The notes beneath the pieces are model-generated. The model had not been told where the DNA came from and did not search any database. It was given only the letters and a program-made list of their open reading frames with translations. From assembly GCF_027580225.2 (NCBI RefSeq), contig NC_073357.2, forward strand, positions 42,680,001 to 42,744,000: DNA of 64,000 nucleotides, read 5' to 3'. The translations under genes were made by a program, and so were the position numbers. The DNA is from Misgurnus anguillicaudatus. Lineage: Eukaryota; Chordata; Actinopteri; Cypriniformes; Cobitidae. Positions 36,092 through 48,602 of this stretch are shown piece by piece. Numbering within the stretch: the first letter of the stretch is position 1; each line of letters begins with the position of its first letter.

Positions 36092-39000
36092 AAAATTCAC
36101 GTTCACATTCATTTTAAAGTACCAGATTCCCAAGCCTGCTAATATTGTACCCGACCTGTGTCCGAGGCACACGTGAAACTTTTAGACCTGAACCAGCTTG
36201 GGACCTCGGGTTATCGCATATAAGTGGACCCATGAAGCTCTCTACTGTAAGGCAAGAAAGAGGGGACTCAAAATGTTTCTAATCCTAAATCTGTTTGCAT
36301 TTGTAATGTTTTACTACTTAGACAATTATTTATTTAAGTACAGTATATACATTATTTACAATACACATCAAAGTTCTCTTTTGATATATTTAGGATGATA
36401 ACTCTCAGATTTCCACCTATGTGATATTCATAAGTGTTTTAAATTTAAATGCTCAGGTTAAGGTTAAAAAATAGAGACATTTAAAAGTAAGATTTATACA
36501 CCCTTTAAAGACATTAACAAATAATACTGTTGCATGATGATGCTGATATATAATTATTTTAATGGCCTTGTGATGCTTGTCTTAAATTATGTACAGCTCC
36601 CAAATGAAATTTACATAACAAAACACTAGGCTACAGTACATAAACCGGGAAAGAAACATTCCATTATGATTCAGTGCTTTACATGTAGGATTAAGAAGAT
36701 CACTTTGTGTTTTTCTCATTATGTAACTTGAGTTGGCGTTATTTGTTTTCAGGGACTTGATGCATCTAACGACATACATTTGTAGGGTAAAACAGTGAGG
36801 ATTACATTATTATGAATAACAGTGAAGGATTAAAACAGTACATTACAGTGCATTCAAGCTATGTGGATCAAACCCATGATCTTTGTGCTGCTAACGTATA
36901 GGAACATGTAGCTCAATGACGTGCTCCAGAATCTCTGTGCATGCTACATTTACACTGTTGAGTCATTTTCCACTTAAAGTTTTGACACATCTGAAACTCC
37001 ACACCTGCTCATTTTTCCCCTCATCTCTACCAATGGCACATATTTCCTTCATCTCTCCCTCCTTTTCTTTCATTGTTCCCATTTCTCTGTCCATTCAGAT
37101 AGACGTGCCCAGCTCTAATTCATTCAATCTATCAATCCTTTCCTTTCTGTCACCAGAATAGGGTAATTTACGGAGGGAGAGCAGGCTGAAGGGGTAACGA
37201 GGCGTGCCTTCTGTTCTAAATCAGGTCCTTGTATGTGCCTATTGGGCAGAAATAGTGAGCAAGTGAGTGGGAACAAGACAAAAGAGAGAGCGAGTGAGTC
37301 ACGGAGGGCAAGAACAAGATGATGAAGATAGAGACAGAGAGAATGAGAAGGCAAAAATGGGTTCAATCGGTCACCTTCAATTCATCGTCTAATTTGCATG
37401 CATTTGCCATTTGAGGCCATGGCTACCACCGCAAACTAGTGAAGGCTCACGCTCAATGGAGCGGGCCCAGGAGGAAGATATGGAGTGAAATAACAGGCTT
37501 AATCCAAACAATGGCACGTGCGGAGACCAGACAGCACACTAATCTGTCCCTGCTGATGGAAATGCTTTATTAACCCATCTTGAGCCATTCATGTGCTGCG
37601 AATGGCTGAATAAATCAAGTCACACGTTGGAAAGCTTACATAAGCATCCCACAGAGAATAACATGATTGTACCAATATTGGTACTAAAAAGTTTAAAAAA
37701 GTGAAGTCAGTTGACAGAGATGCAAATTTGAACCATGCTCGCTTTCTCCTGTCATATTGAGTCAGATCTCAAACATCTGTTGGTGTTACTAACAGTTTTC
37801 ATACAGTATGGTCTGCCTGATGTTTCCGATGTCGGATATGCAGAATGGATTTATTATCTGTGATTGAGATGCATTGCTGTATTGTTTATTCTTTTAGACA
37901 CATTTCCAATATTTACAATTCCTTTCACCCTCCCGCGCCCTCTCTCTCTCAACTTTTTTGACTCCTGTCATCTTACCCTGCAGATGTAATTTATAATAAT
38001 TAAAAGTGACCTCTACATACGGATCAGATGGTATTATTAATGTCATTTTTTCCCCCCGAACATGTACAGTATGGCAGGACTCATGACAGGAAAACAAATG
38101 GAGGCAGCCACCATTGATGAACTTCGTTAATTAATAGGCCTGTCAGTGAGTGCGCAAAATGAAGGAGTAGGAAGCCAGAGATAGAGAGGAGGAGGTGGGA
38201 GGAGAACAGGCATACCAGCTCACCAAATGAGAAAGATGTCTTTATTGACACAGCTATGTTTATAGTTCAGAGCGAGGCTTGTAAATCAGTTTGAACGCTC
38301 ACACTAACAACTTTGATTAATTTAATTTGATTCCATTGTGCTGATCATAACTCAGGATGCAGCCAGATGGCGAATGAGAAGTAGACTTGGAAACAGTTCT
38401 TAAAAGGGAGGGGAAATCGACAATTACTTTTATTGGATGTCTACTATGTTCAATGATCTTTGTGTTTTCCAAGTAAACCTGCAACAATGATCGGGAGCAG
38501 CTGTTAAAATGGTAATATTACTGGCAAAGCCTTGATTTACCAATAACCCAAATAAAGGGTGGTGGGTGGGGGGCTTACTGATTTGCTTGCACAATTAAAT
38601 GTTAAGAGCAGTTTTGCAATAGATGGAAATTGGCCAGAAGTTCACACACTGAAAGATGTCTGTGTGGTGAAATGTTTCTCACAGCTCACTTGCAGCTTTT
38701 CACTAAATAGATCTGAAAATTAGATTTTCACTGAGGAGATTTGAAGCATGAATAGTTACAAGATTTCTATAAATATAGTTTAAATTATACACGTATATTG
38801 TGTACAGTACATATGTAAACTATACTCAAAACCCCTGGAATTTAGAGAGGTGCAACCTTCCGTGTTGAAAAAAACAATAAACAATATTTAAATACTTCAC
38901 TTAAATCATCAGAATTGACAAATCATAAGAAAATGTTTAAGCTATTGCTCTAGGTTTATACAGAAGAGAAATCTAAATTTTAAATCACTTTAATCTTATT

Positions 39001-39273
39001 CACGGTTCAGCACTGATGCACAACCAGTTCTGTCAAATCACTGAGGATGTGAAACCGTTCACATAAAAAATATGTTTAAATGATTTAAATAGGAAGACAC
39101 AAAATTTATTTAGTTATAGTGTTCTGCATTTTAAGTTGAAATATGAAATGAAAGGAATATTTATTTTGTTCAAGTAAGATTTTATGCTCATATTTCACAA
39201 CATAATTTTAAATAAAACAACTGCTTACCAAAAGAGAAATGAGAGGCTCACAAGCAATAAGTTTGTATCACAT
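36092..39273. other. No gene recognised
   Basis: No coding domain and no paired element ends. The stretch 37380-37640 is non-repetitive, balanced in composition and contains words such as TAATTTGCATGCATTTGC; it could be a conserved regulatory element but needs comparison with other fish. Confidence 0.35.
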
Positions 39274-39547
39274 TAAAGGTAGGGTATCTAATTTAGAAAA
39301 ATGGTAACATAGCCAACTAGCAATGAAATAACGATCCCGCCCTCCATTCAAATCGCCTCTTTCAAAACACATGAACACGCACATATCAGATGTCCACATC
39401 TCATGTCTCATTTACCAGTGAAAAAACTTTACAGTACAAAATAAATAACATTACCAAAATAACCAACATAAACAATTGGTTTACATCAGAATTAGTTAAA
39501 GGACACTTTCGTTGTGTGGACGTAGAAACTATATTGTTACACTAATC

Positions 39548-40463
39548 TAGCCTGTGTGCCAGCCGATCTTAGCCCCGCCCACAACTTTTTGAGAACGGGA
39601 AGATCGGTCTGGGGTTTCTCCATTGAGGAGCTACCATGCTAGACCCAAAACTGGTCGAACCAATCAAATTGTCAGGGCGGGCTTTATACGATGATGGACA
39701 GATGATCAACAGTAACGTAATGAACCACGTCACCAAAGAGCACGTGTGTTGAATTTGTTTACAACAAAATGGCTGCCGCTGTAGAATGTGTGATGTGTGG
39801 ATTCTGACATTGAGTCTGTTCTAAAAGACATCGACAGAGCATTGATTTTAAAAGAGGAACAGAGAAACGCGAGCAAGACATTTGTTGATGTTTCTGCCGT
39901 CCTTCCTATGGGATTTGGCAAAAGTTGGTCGCAACTGAAATTGGTATCACAGCGATGCAACTCGGCGTGCATGACGAGATGGATATAATTAGCGGTCGTT
40001 GCCAGTTTCTTTTCGGAAGCCCGGAATCGTGGTTGCTGAATAAGTGGAGGGACATGCTAGGCTCCAATATTTTAAAGCCAACTTAATGGGTATCGTCGTG
40101 GATGAAGTTCACCTAACGTACAAATGGTAAGAGATAGTCTTACTGTATGACTTAGTAAATACTTAATGTTGTGATATAAACGAAATGTTGTAAACATAAT
40201 AGGTGTTGATGTACGTTCGCTAACTCAGACTTAGTATAATCACAATGTTAGTGTCATTGTAGCGAAATAACTAGCAGTTCAGTCAGGCTGCAAAAGACGT
40301 AATTTCAACATACGTCACACACTCCGTTGCTCTGATTGGTCGTATGTCTATCCAATTGAGTGCAGAGGCATTTTTCGGTTGAGACACGCCTCATAATTAT
40401 AGCTCAATGGAGCGGTATCAGACTCAAATTCTTACTAGAATTGAGTATGACAACGTCAGGCTA
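39548..40463 (+). mobile_element. DNA transposon fragment with RecQ-like helicase exon
   Basis: Ends TAGCCTG...CAGGCTA are flanked by an exact 9-bp duplication ACACTAATC (39539-39547 and 40464-40472). The internal right arm continues ACGTTGTCATACTCAATTC (other strand). The coding part is the N-terminal region of a superfamily 2 helicase. A 9-bp duplication fits MULE-like elements among others, so I leave the superfamily open. Shortened (916 bp) and non-autonomous. Confidence 0.7.
39769..40126 (+). pseudogene. RecQ-like helicase N-terminal fragment, frameshifted
   Basis: The likely start is ATG 39769 (MAAAVECVM), joined after a one-base shift to DSDIESVLKDIDRALILKEEQRNA (39800 onward). Then AVLPMGFGKS (about 39893-39922), a Walker A motif whose usual threonine is methionine here. 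After another shift comes MQLGVHDEMDIISGRCQFLFGSPESWLLNKW (about 39954-40047), and in a third frame MGIVVDEVHLTYKW, the DEVH Walker B box (about 40086-40127). A consensus splice donor, ATG|GTAAGA, follows at 40126-40132, so this was the first exon or exons of an intron-containing helicase gene. The C-terminal helicase lobe is absent. Relatives annotated as Q-like helicases are common in fish genomes and mostly transposon-borne. Confidence 0.65.
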
Positions 40464-40950
40464 ACACTAATCCATAAACGAACACAAATTTCATAAGCAA
40501 CACAATGTTTCATCAAAGTAGAATATCGGAATCCATCTCAATACAAACATATCGCATACCTATCTTACCAAAATAAACAGAGCAACGACCCTTTCAGACC
40601 CTTTGCCTCCTGCAGCTGTTTACATCTTGTGGTAAAACAATAAAGTTACCGATATTAATTTGGGTTTTTGCTCTTTGCTGAGGCAGTTTTTGCTGTTGTT
40701 GTTATAAAAGATGTCTTTCGTTTTGTGTATCCTGTGCAGGTTGTTAATTCAGCAGGAAAGTTTGCCATTCTCCCTCTGTTCACAGACATGAGGTGAGCGC
40801 ACGTGAAGGCGCTGATGACGTATTGTGTCTGCGTGAACAGGCTGCACGGTGGCATTTAAATTACGCTTATGAATGAGGGACAAAAAAGGCAACATCCGTT
40901 TGGACCGAGATCTTTGATTTGTTAAAAATGTTTTGGTCCTATGCCTTTCA

Positions 40951-41432
40951 CAGATGACATAAATTTCTACAAATACATTTAAACAACTTAGTGATTGCTA
41001 TCAGGGTCAGGGGATCTCTGGATAATCCGTTTGTTATTATAAAACGAAAATACAGTTTTTCTGTTTTTTTGTTTCAAAACGAAAAACCAAATAACCGTTT
41101 TTGTGTCAGAATCAAAAAACGAAAAAACCAATTAAAAACGTCCCGTTATTCATTTTTTGGTGATCATTTTATCATTATTCCTTTTTGAACAAAGAATGAA
41201 AAGAGTCTTTGAACTTCGATTCGTTTTTCGTTTGTTGCAAGTGGTGCTCGCTGCAGAGCCAAATGGGCGGAGCTGGAGCTCCAGCCCCGCCTCGCTGGAG
41301 CTCGTGGGCGTGGCAGCATCAAGTGCACAAGCGCAGATAGAGTTTGTTTAAACTAACTGTACAGCCTATATCAAGTACTCCGGAGCATAGTATATATTGA
41401 TAGCCTATCACATAAAGGTATAACTAAGCAGA
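40951..41432. other. No gene; AACGAAAA-rich repeat patch
   Basis: Positions 41030-41215 carry many AAAACGAAAA / TTTTCGTTT motifs in both orientations, a pattern seen in a common fish repeat. Positions 41225-41345 are GC-richer (gctggagctccagccccgcc). No frame is supported. Confidence 0.35.
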
Positions 41433-43063
41433 TGTCACAAGGTGACAATATTTCTAAGGGCGGAAGCAATGTTATGGAAGTTTTGGTTCAGCCCGGAAGG
41501 TTTCCCCACCGGGCCACATATGAAGAAGGACCTTTTTCACTTCCTGGTTTCCAGGGCAACGCTAACAGGGCTTTACGAGCCACAGGTGTGAGGCATCAAG
41601 TAAGCAAAGTGTGATTGGAGGCTGGGGGACAATGAAGCACTTAAATAGCTCTGCTGACATACAGAGAGAGAAGCGATTGACACGAGAGCGATGTACACGA
41701 GCGGCGGCTGACACGGGGGAAGCTCCTTTGCCAAAGGCAAACAAAGACACGCACCTTTTGAAGAGCCCGAAGGCTCTGCTGATCCGGGGATCGCTAAGCG
41801 ACTGGAAAGAGGACAGAGCCACAGGAGGCGAAAGGAAGGCAGGCCGTGGATCTTTAAAAAGGAGCACCCCGAAGTCGTTGTTGTTATGACCAGTGTTGGT
41901 GTGTGCTGTAGCGCCGAGTTAAACTCACCGGGTACGCCAGTCGGATTGTTGGACTTGCTCTCTCTCTCTTTGTGCATCGTGGGATTTCGGCTGATGCAGA
42001 CATTGAAGACCTTACGGGTTGGAAAGTAAACGGAGACTGACCTTGTATGAATGAAGTGAAAGAAGAAGGAACGTGCTATCGTGAGTACCCATCTGTGTAG
42101 TGGTGGTATTGACGACTGAAGAAACTGTTATCTGTGTAGCTGGAATCCTCGTAAGGAGAAGTTAACCTAAGGAAGCGTGAGATAACCGAAGCACCGCAGT
42201 TGTGAGTAAACGAATTCATTCATTGAATGTACCTTGTATGTACTTGACCTGGATATCTTTTAAGCGTCTTCCAGCGAGAGTGGGTGGCCCTGCCCCTGAG
42301 TCAGCGTGGTGGGTGAGCCACAGGATTCTTTGTGTGAGACAGCCACAGTGACGGAAAACAACTGCTAGGCCGTGTTACCATCTCCACATTCTTGCCCAGA
42401 GCGAGGCGAAGGAAGACGGGCGTCTATTGTGTGCACTGAGCGTGGTGGGTGAGTCTTGGATGTAGAAATTTCACTTTGAAGTGGTGCTGTGTATATTGCA
42501 GTGAGATTGCTGTGTCGTGTCAGACGTACCCCGCCTCCAGTCACTCGCTAGGGGCGCTGAAGAGGAAAACGGATCCTAGAATGACCCTGTGTACGATTAT
42601 GCTGTGAGTGTGTTTCAGCCCTAGAAATTACGGAGTAGTTCCTGAAGTACTTTCGTAGCCAGACGCTTGGCGGACTTGTGTTAGGAGTGGCGGTGAAGAT
42701 CTGTACGACTGGCGGTGTGAGTATTACCAGTTTCATTGCTACTTTACCCGTGTACTGTTTATCATCACAGAGTCAGAGGCGAAGGAGATCCGCTGCCCCG
42801 AGGTCTCTACAAAGGGGCGCCCCGGTCCGGTTTTTCGATTGCCAACGGGCGTCGAGGAAAGGGCAGCGCTCGACCCGGTGTGACGGCGTGACACTCTTGC
42901 CCCTCTGTTGAACCAACGAGTCAGCCGAGAGGGTTTGGCCCCCGGCGCTATCTTGGAAACCACCGCCGGTCGATGCAGTACGCCTAGCCGTTATCGTGAG
43001 TCCGCTACCCTGAGAGAATATAGCATAACCTGTTCAGTCTGTCCATCAACAGGGAAGAAAGCT

Positions 43064-43540
43064 GTCGTCTGCGGAGAAAGAGAGAGAGAAACAGTGTGAG
43101 CTCTAAGGAGACCCGTTGTGAAGGAGAACCATACGTACCAGAAGCTGTAATCAGCGACGAGGTGAGAGGACTAACTGAGAACGATTCACTGTGCCTTTGT
43201 GTCCCAGCTGTCGTCTGTGGAGGAAGAGAGAGAGAACTAGTGTGAGCTCTAAGGAGACCCGTTGTGAAGGAGAACCATACGTACCAGAGGCTGTAATCAG
43301 CGACGAGGTGAGAGAACTAACGGAGAACGATTCACTGTGCCTTTGTGTCCCAGCTGTCGTCTGTGGAGGAAGAGAGAGAGAAACAGTGTGAGCTCTAAGG
43401 AGACCCGTTGTGAAGGAGAACCATACGTACCAGAAGCTGTAATCAGCGACGAAGTGAGAGAACTAATTGAGAACGATGCACTGTGCCTTTGTGTCCCAGC
43501 TGCTGTCTGTGGAGGAATAGAGAGAGAGCCAGCGTGAACC
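43064..43540 (+). repeat. 146-bp tandem repeat, about 3.3 units
   Basis: Units beginning around GCTGTCGTCTG-GGAG are repeated with a period of 146 bp and differ by a few substitutions (for example agaggactaactgag versus agaactaacggag). Within the probable LTR upstream of its AATAAA, where enhancer-like repeats are common in U3 regions. Open frames through it are an effect of the repeat. Confidence 0.9.
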
Positions 43541-43641
43541 CTGAGAAACCGAGCTGTGGAGAGAGCCTAGAGGGGCCGTTATTTTAAGTTCCCCCTTTTC
43601 CCTGCCCTATTTATTATTTTTTTAAGTAAATTAAATAAAAT

Positions 43642-44946
43642 TAGGGCTGTCAAAATTAACGCGTTAATAACGCGTTAACGCAAATTCATTTTAACGCCAC
43701 TAATTTTATTAACGGAGATTAACGCAACGCGCAATTTCTGTTTGACCCTTGGTCCAGCCCATAGTTGAATGAACAGAGACGCAGACAAATGTGACTCTCT
43801 CTAAATGAGTAAAAGGTTTTCATAGAAATAAGAACATTATAAATTGTCTACCAAATCCAATGCTCTAAATGCTCGTTGGACATCTGATATGATCTTTATT
43901 TATACGTCTGAGAGGTGTAACGTTACCGTCCTCCTAATGCTTAATCTAATACAAAAATGCGTCTCAATTCATTTGGTTTTGCTTTTATGCATGACTTAGA
44001 AAATAGACTGCAGGACTTGCTTGATGTTAAAATAGTCATTAAGAGAGATAAAGTTCGGTACCTGATTAATGTTAAAGAGTTATTAAGAGCGACAAGACTC
44101 AAAAGCGATCCCCTCACGCTGACTGACTGATATCTGAAGCGCGTGCACACAGACGCGCGAGTGCGCGACCCGGATATATAGACATCTACACAGAATTACA
44201 GTTTTACAAATATCTGTTTTGATAAGAATTCACGCAGGTAGGCTCTATAATCTGTTATGTTTTAAGTAAATGTTTGGTTAACTGTTGGGTAAAAATATCT
44301 GATGTCTAACATTATATTAGATCACTTAGATTTTAAGCAGTCTGTCTCAATGTCAATCAAACAAAAGGAAAAAAAGTTGAACATACATTGATGATGTTTT
44401 TGCTTTGTGTGTGCTAAATCTATTAGTTTTACCAGTGATTTTAAGGTATTGATGTGGTAATATAATGTATGGATGTGGACATTTTTGTGGTAATTTGACT
44501 CTTTCAACTTCAAACACGTGTAGTTCTGTCATATTTTGTTATATTTCAACAAATCATGCATTGTTCTATGTTTTAATAGAGAATGTCAAAATATGAACAA
44601 CTATTTTTTTTAAATTTGCCAATTCCGACTCAACTTGCCAGCACAGGTCAATAATGATGCAGCAGCAAACAAAAATGGAGAAAGAAAAATCTTCTGAAAG
44701 GAAAATTCATATACAAAACAATGGCTGGTGATTCTGTTAAAATGTAAACAGGCTGTTGTTAACATACATTTGCATAAAGCATCTATATATGTATATATGA
44801 TTAGAATATTAAAAACCTGAAAAGTGTTAAATTAGGGTAAATTTAGAATGGATAAAAATGTGCGATTAATTTGCGATTAATCGCAGTTAACTCATGAAAT
44901 CATGCGATTAATCTAGATTAATTTTTTTAATCTATTGACAGCCCTA
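43642..44946. mobile_element. hAT-type element inserted at the LTR polyadenylation signal
   Basis: Ends TAGGGCTGTCAA and (other strand) TAGGGCTGTCAA fit the hAT end pattern YARNG, with an exact 8-bp duplication AATAAAAT (43634-43641 and 44947-44954). Sub-terminal TTAACGCGTTAA / GCGATTAATCG motifs repeat at both ends. No transposase; 1305 bp, non-autonomous. The duplication doubles the AATAAA signal of the host LTR. Confidence 0.85.
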
Positions 44947-45072
44947 AATAAAATACATTTTAATTTATGCCTACCTTGTGTGTCTGGTCATTGGGGTGGC
45001 TTTGGGAATCTCCTCGAGGTGGAAAAAGGGGCGTGACCTTATTTACATCTGGGTCCACCCCGACTTGTGACA

Positions 45073-46786
45073 CATAACTAAAAATGTTCCTGGATCAAAT
45101 CAGATACCATGCCTTTAATGCATGTCAGCAAACCATCTGTGCTATAGGTACAGTATGTCAATGCAATTAAAAAAAGGCTTGATGTTGTATGCATATGTGT
45201 GTACTTGTTTATTTACATGCAAACTTGGACCCCTTCTGCCTGACTGTAGAGTTTAAGCTGTGATAGTGGCCTCTGGGGGCCTGCAAAGCAAACTCCTGTC
45301 TGGATCACTTGTGCAGCCTAGGGATTTACATAATGTTAGAACAAATTCTTCTCAGGCAGACCATCACCAATAAATCACACTAAACGAATTAAGAGGAAAA
45401 GAAACAATAAGGACCATGCTCAATTAAGATCATGCTTAGTGGCAGACATAAGCTCACTCAGATGTCTAGACCAGAGGTTCTCACTCTTAAGGTTGTGACC
45501 CCATGAAGTGAGTTATGAGAGGTCATAGAGGGATTCTATTAAAGGTGCCTTTTTATAGTGCATTTAAATCTTTAAAACATATTTTCTAGCCATTAATTAG
45601 TCCCATTACGGGTGCTTAAAATACTCTGTGACCTGTATGCAATACACAGGAATTTGAAACTTCTGCTCTAGACAATTCAGGCTCTATAATATGCATTTTG
45701 TCAAATGAAATCACAATTTCTCATCCTTCCCTTTAGACTTTCCTGCACAAGAAAGAAGTGCTCTCATTGTACATCATAATGATTTTGGCAAGGAGAAACA
45801 GGACGCTGGATCAGGCTTTAATGCCAAGGTGCAAGCTTGGCAGATCAGCATAGGACAGCAAATGTGTATCAAATGCAAATGAGCCAAAATACAGGTAACA
45901 CGATGCGAGAACATTGTGCATTAGCGTAGCAACGCTAGCATTGGACGACAGAACTGAATGTGACCAGAAAGGAAATTGAGTTAAAGCTCATTTTTTTCAC
46001 AGTGGTGAGAGGTCTCACTTTGGATATCTGTTAATTTTTAGAAACCATAACAAAGCACAACTAATATTTATTCAGAAAGCTTTATAGATTTTTATGTGTG
46101 AGAGGAAACAAAATCCATTCTTGAACTTTAACAAAATTTGTTTGCTATAAAACAATTAAATTTAATAAGCAAATAAACAAACCAATTAAAAGAAAATTAA
46201 GCAATAATGAACCATTTTATCTGTCCTATTTCTCCAAAACATTTACAGTTTGATCATATTTCAGAAACTCTGTTGTCCAGTACACAATATAGAGCAAGTA
46301 AAAAAACAGTACTGCAGTACAGCACATCACTCAAAATTCTTTCTTTTCATGTGGGTCTCAAATTTCGTTACTAGTAGCGTTGACTGTAGACTGGCTACTT
46401 TGGATAAGGCCACGTGAAGCAAAAACAAAGAGGACAAAGAGAGGGTAGAATCAATATAACCAGTGACCCCATCTCATTTGTAGATCTTTACGGCTTACAC
46501 TGCAGTATATATATGGAGTTGCCACACTAACAGGATATTTAAAAAGCAAATGTTCCATTTATCACACTTTGATTTGCTTGTCCAGTGGTCTCATTTACTT
46601 GAGCTGTCAGTATTGCAGTACTAACTCCCAGTCCACTCAGCACAATATAAATTGACCCGATTGAACAATAATTACTTTAAAAAAAGTTCCTCAAATGGTA
46701 CAGACAGCAAATTATTTAATCTTGGTGCAGTAGAGGAAGGCTAATTTACAGTTTGCCTATAAGTGTACTGTGTGAAAGCCCACAAC

Positions 46787-46827
<41 letters not shown>

Positions 46828-47605
46828 ACCTATTTCCCTCTTTACAAGTAAGGCCATTCTATTAACCCTAGCCTGACTTTCTGAAGCCATAGGGAGTTAC
46901 AGAGTAGGCGAGTGGAGGGATTTCTGGGTTGGTGGTTAGTGGGGATCTAGAGTTAGTGCATAGCTGCTGCCTATGAAACATTAACGTCACATTTTGACTG
47001 CGTAAACATCCTATGTAGCACTTTTGCTGAACTGTGTGATTAATCATCGGGGTTGCAAAAAAGTGCTATACTTTTGTACTGTACAGTGGCTGTGGTGTGA
47101 GTGAGTTTGACAAAAAGAAATAGCTCAATATGAGGACTATGAATGAGATTTCTTAAAGCAAATTACAAACAAATCATTAACATTCATTCCATTTTATAGT
47201 CTTGACAATTTAGATAATAACAAAGTCAACAAAGCATGTGGGATCTCAGTAAATTCCATCTTTTAGTTCTCTTACCTTAATAAGTCATCTTATAAAGTAC
47301 CATTCATAGCTCTCTCAATTTCTCCAAAGACTGAGTCACAAACACACAATTCATTCTCAGTGAATTTCCCGTACGTTTCTATTAGTCAAGAGACTCGGGG
47401 GAAATGCACCAAGAATGAATTGTGCCACCTCATTTATTTGTACACTTTGTCTGCATTGTTTAAGCGTGCGGTTCACTAAAGGAATTGTGCAAATATTAAA
47501 TCTGCACTGAGCGCTTTGTGTACCATTTCATATCTCAAAGACTGGTTCTGCAGTGCTGGGTTGTGAAGGATGCAGCAGATTACTGCAATCCCACAAACTA
47601 TGCTG
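45073..47605. other. No gene recognised
   Basis: No coding domain or element ends. Contains the (CA)n tract at 46792-46826. Flank of the Gmr1-like insertion. Confidence 0.4.
46792..46826. repeat. (CA)n microsatellite
   Basis: About 17 uninterrupted CA units. Confidence 0.95.
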
Positions 47606-47610
47606 GAATT
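47606..47610. repeat. Target-site duplication GAATT (left)
   Basis: Five bases immediately outside the LTR, repeated exactly at 54534-54538. A length of 5 bp is usual for Ty3/gypsy and retroviral integrases. Confidence 0.9.
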
Positions 47611-48551
47611 TGTTACGACCAAAGGCTGTCTAGGGTGAGGGATGTAACATTTTATTTGAAAAGCTTTTCCTTTTTGGGTGTGTGTGTGTTTGGATGGCAG
47701 GAGACAGACACGGGAATAAACTGAAAATTATTTATTAAATGTGAACCAGTGAACAAAGTGACAAAAGCGTGAATAATAATAATTATAATAATGATAATAA
47801 TAATAAGAAGAAAACAAAAATGAGAGTAGCAAAAATAATATTTACAATATTTACAAGGGTAGAACACAAAACACAGAACCAAAGGAAAGGGGACGAGAGT
47901 GGTGCTAAATCAACGAAAGAAACAAAACAAAACGAAGCTAACTATTTTTAAAGACCTCTAAACTAATCTAAAGAAAATAAAAATAAAACAAAAGGTCTTC
48001 AGCGTATACACGCCCTAACTAAACTACACTAGCTAGCTAAAAGTCGGGGAAAAACATACAAGGGTGGCACTCACTCCTAAACTAGTGTGTCTAATACAGA
48101 ATTAATAATTCCCTACGTGTGCACAATGTATGTCGCGCGACAATCTTACCTGTCCGCCTTTCCCCGGCACGGGGAAAACGAAACGCCAGAACATTCAGGA
48201 CAAAACAACGGGATAAATGAGATAACGAAAAACGAGAATGAACTGACATACACAGGCGGGGTAAATATAACAAGCGTAACAGACAGTACACAGTAACAGA
48301 AGGGTGTATAATTGTACAGTAAATACAGTACATGAGCCGCAAATGACTGACGCGCGTTTGAAGTGGCGTCCTTTTTAAAACTGTGGGAGAATGGAGATTG
48401 GTGGAACCTGATGTGACGTCATTTATATACTGCAATGATTGACATGTTGATGGTCCAATCGGGAAACTGGGTGTATCTGGAGAGAGAGACAGCGGAGAGA
48501 GAGAGAGAGAGAGAGACACAACAACAAAGACACACCTACACGGACGTAACA
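47611..48551 (-). repeat. 3' LTR of the Gmr1-like element
   Basis: 941 bp. On the minus strand it starts TGTTACGTCCG and ends CGTAACA. It equals the 5' LTR except position 47621 (A here, C in the other). Contains a (GA)n tract in U3, a TGACGTCA next to a TATA box, (AAT)n and an AATAAA signal. Confidence 0.95.
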
Positions 48552-48564
48552 CACCCTCCCTTAA
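48552..48564 (-). promoter_or_regulatory. Polypurine tract
   Basis: The minus strand reads TTAAGGGAGGGTG directly before the 3' LTR, the expected place for plus-strand priming. Short and with one T near the end, but otherwise purine. Confidence 0.7.
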
Positions 48565-48602
48565 GAACAAACAGGTGTTTGTTCTATCACACAATGAGAG
48601 GG

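Larger units (their letters stand above)
39274..40950. mobile_element. Probable older TIR element hosting the helicase element
   Basis: The left end ATTAAAGGTAGGGTATC resembles the reverse of a sequence near 40930-40950 (GAAAGGCATAGGACC), a weak inverted repeat. Sequence on each side of the nested element (39420-39547 and 40473-40560) reads as one continuous AT-rich element after removing it. Boundaries are approximate. Confidence 0.35.
41433..45072 (+). mobile_element. Probable solo LTR (about 2.3 kb) split by a hAT element
   Basis: Starts TGTCACAAG and ends CTTGTGACA, the short TG...CA inverted ends of an LTR. Near the 3' end is an AATAAA signal followed by a GT-rich stretch (tgtgtctggtcattggggtgg) and a short U5-like tail. 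Composition is GC-richer than the surroundings. There is no internal coding region, so it would be a solo LTR. Weak points are that no 4-6 bp target duplication is visible and the length without the nested hAT (about 2.3 kb) is long for an LTR. Family unknown. Confidence 0.5.

Noticed and set aside
43191..43537. Two near-identical 66-codon frames offset by 146 bp
   Set aside because: They are the same tandem unit read twice in the probable LTR; the frame does not continue across units.
41433..43640. Possible 5' leader of an endogenous retrovirus with short frames at 41432-41614 and 41611-41889
   Set aside because: No gag, protease or polymerase motif in any frame; the TG...CA borders and poly(A) signal fit an LTR better.
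47652..47882. Identical 60-76 codon frames in the two LTRs (also 53634-53864)
   Set aside because: They arise from the (AAT)n tract of the LTR and repeat only because the LTRs are copies.
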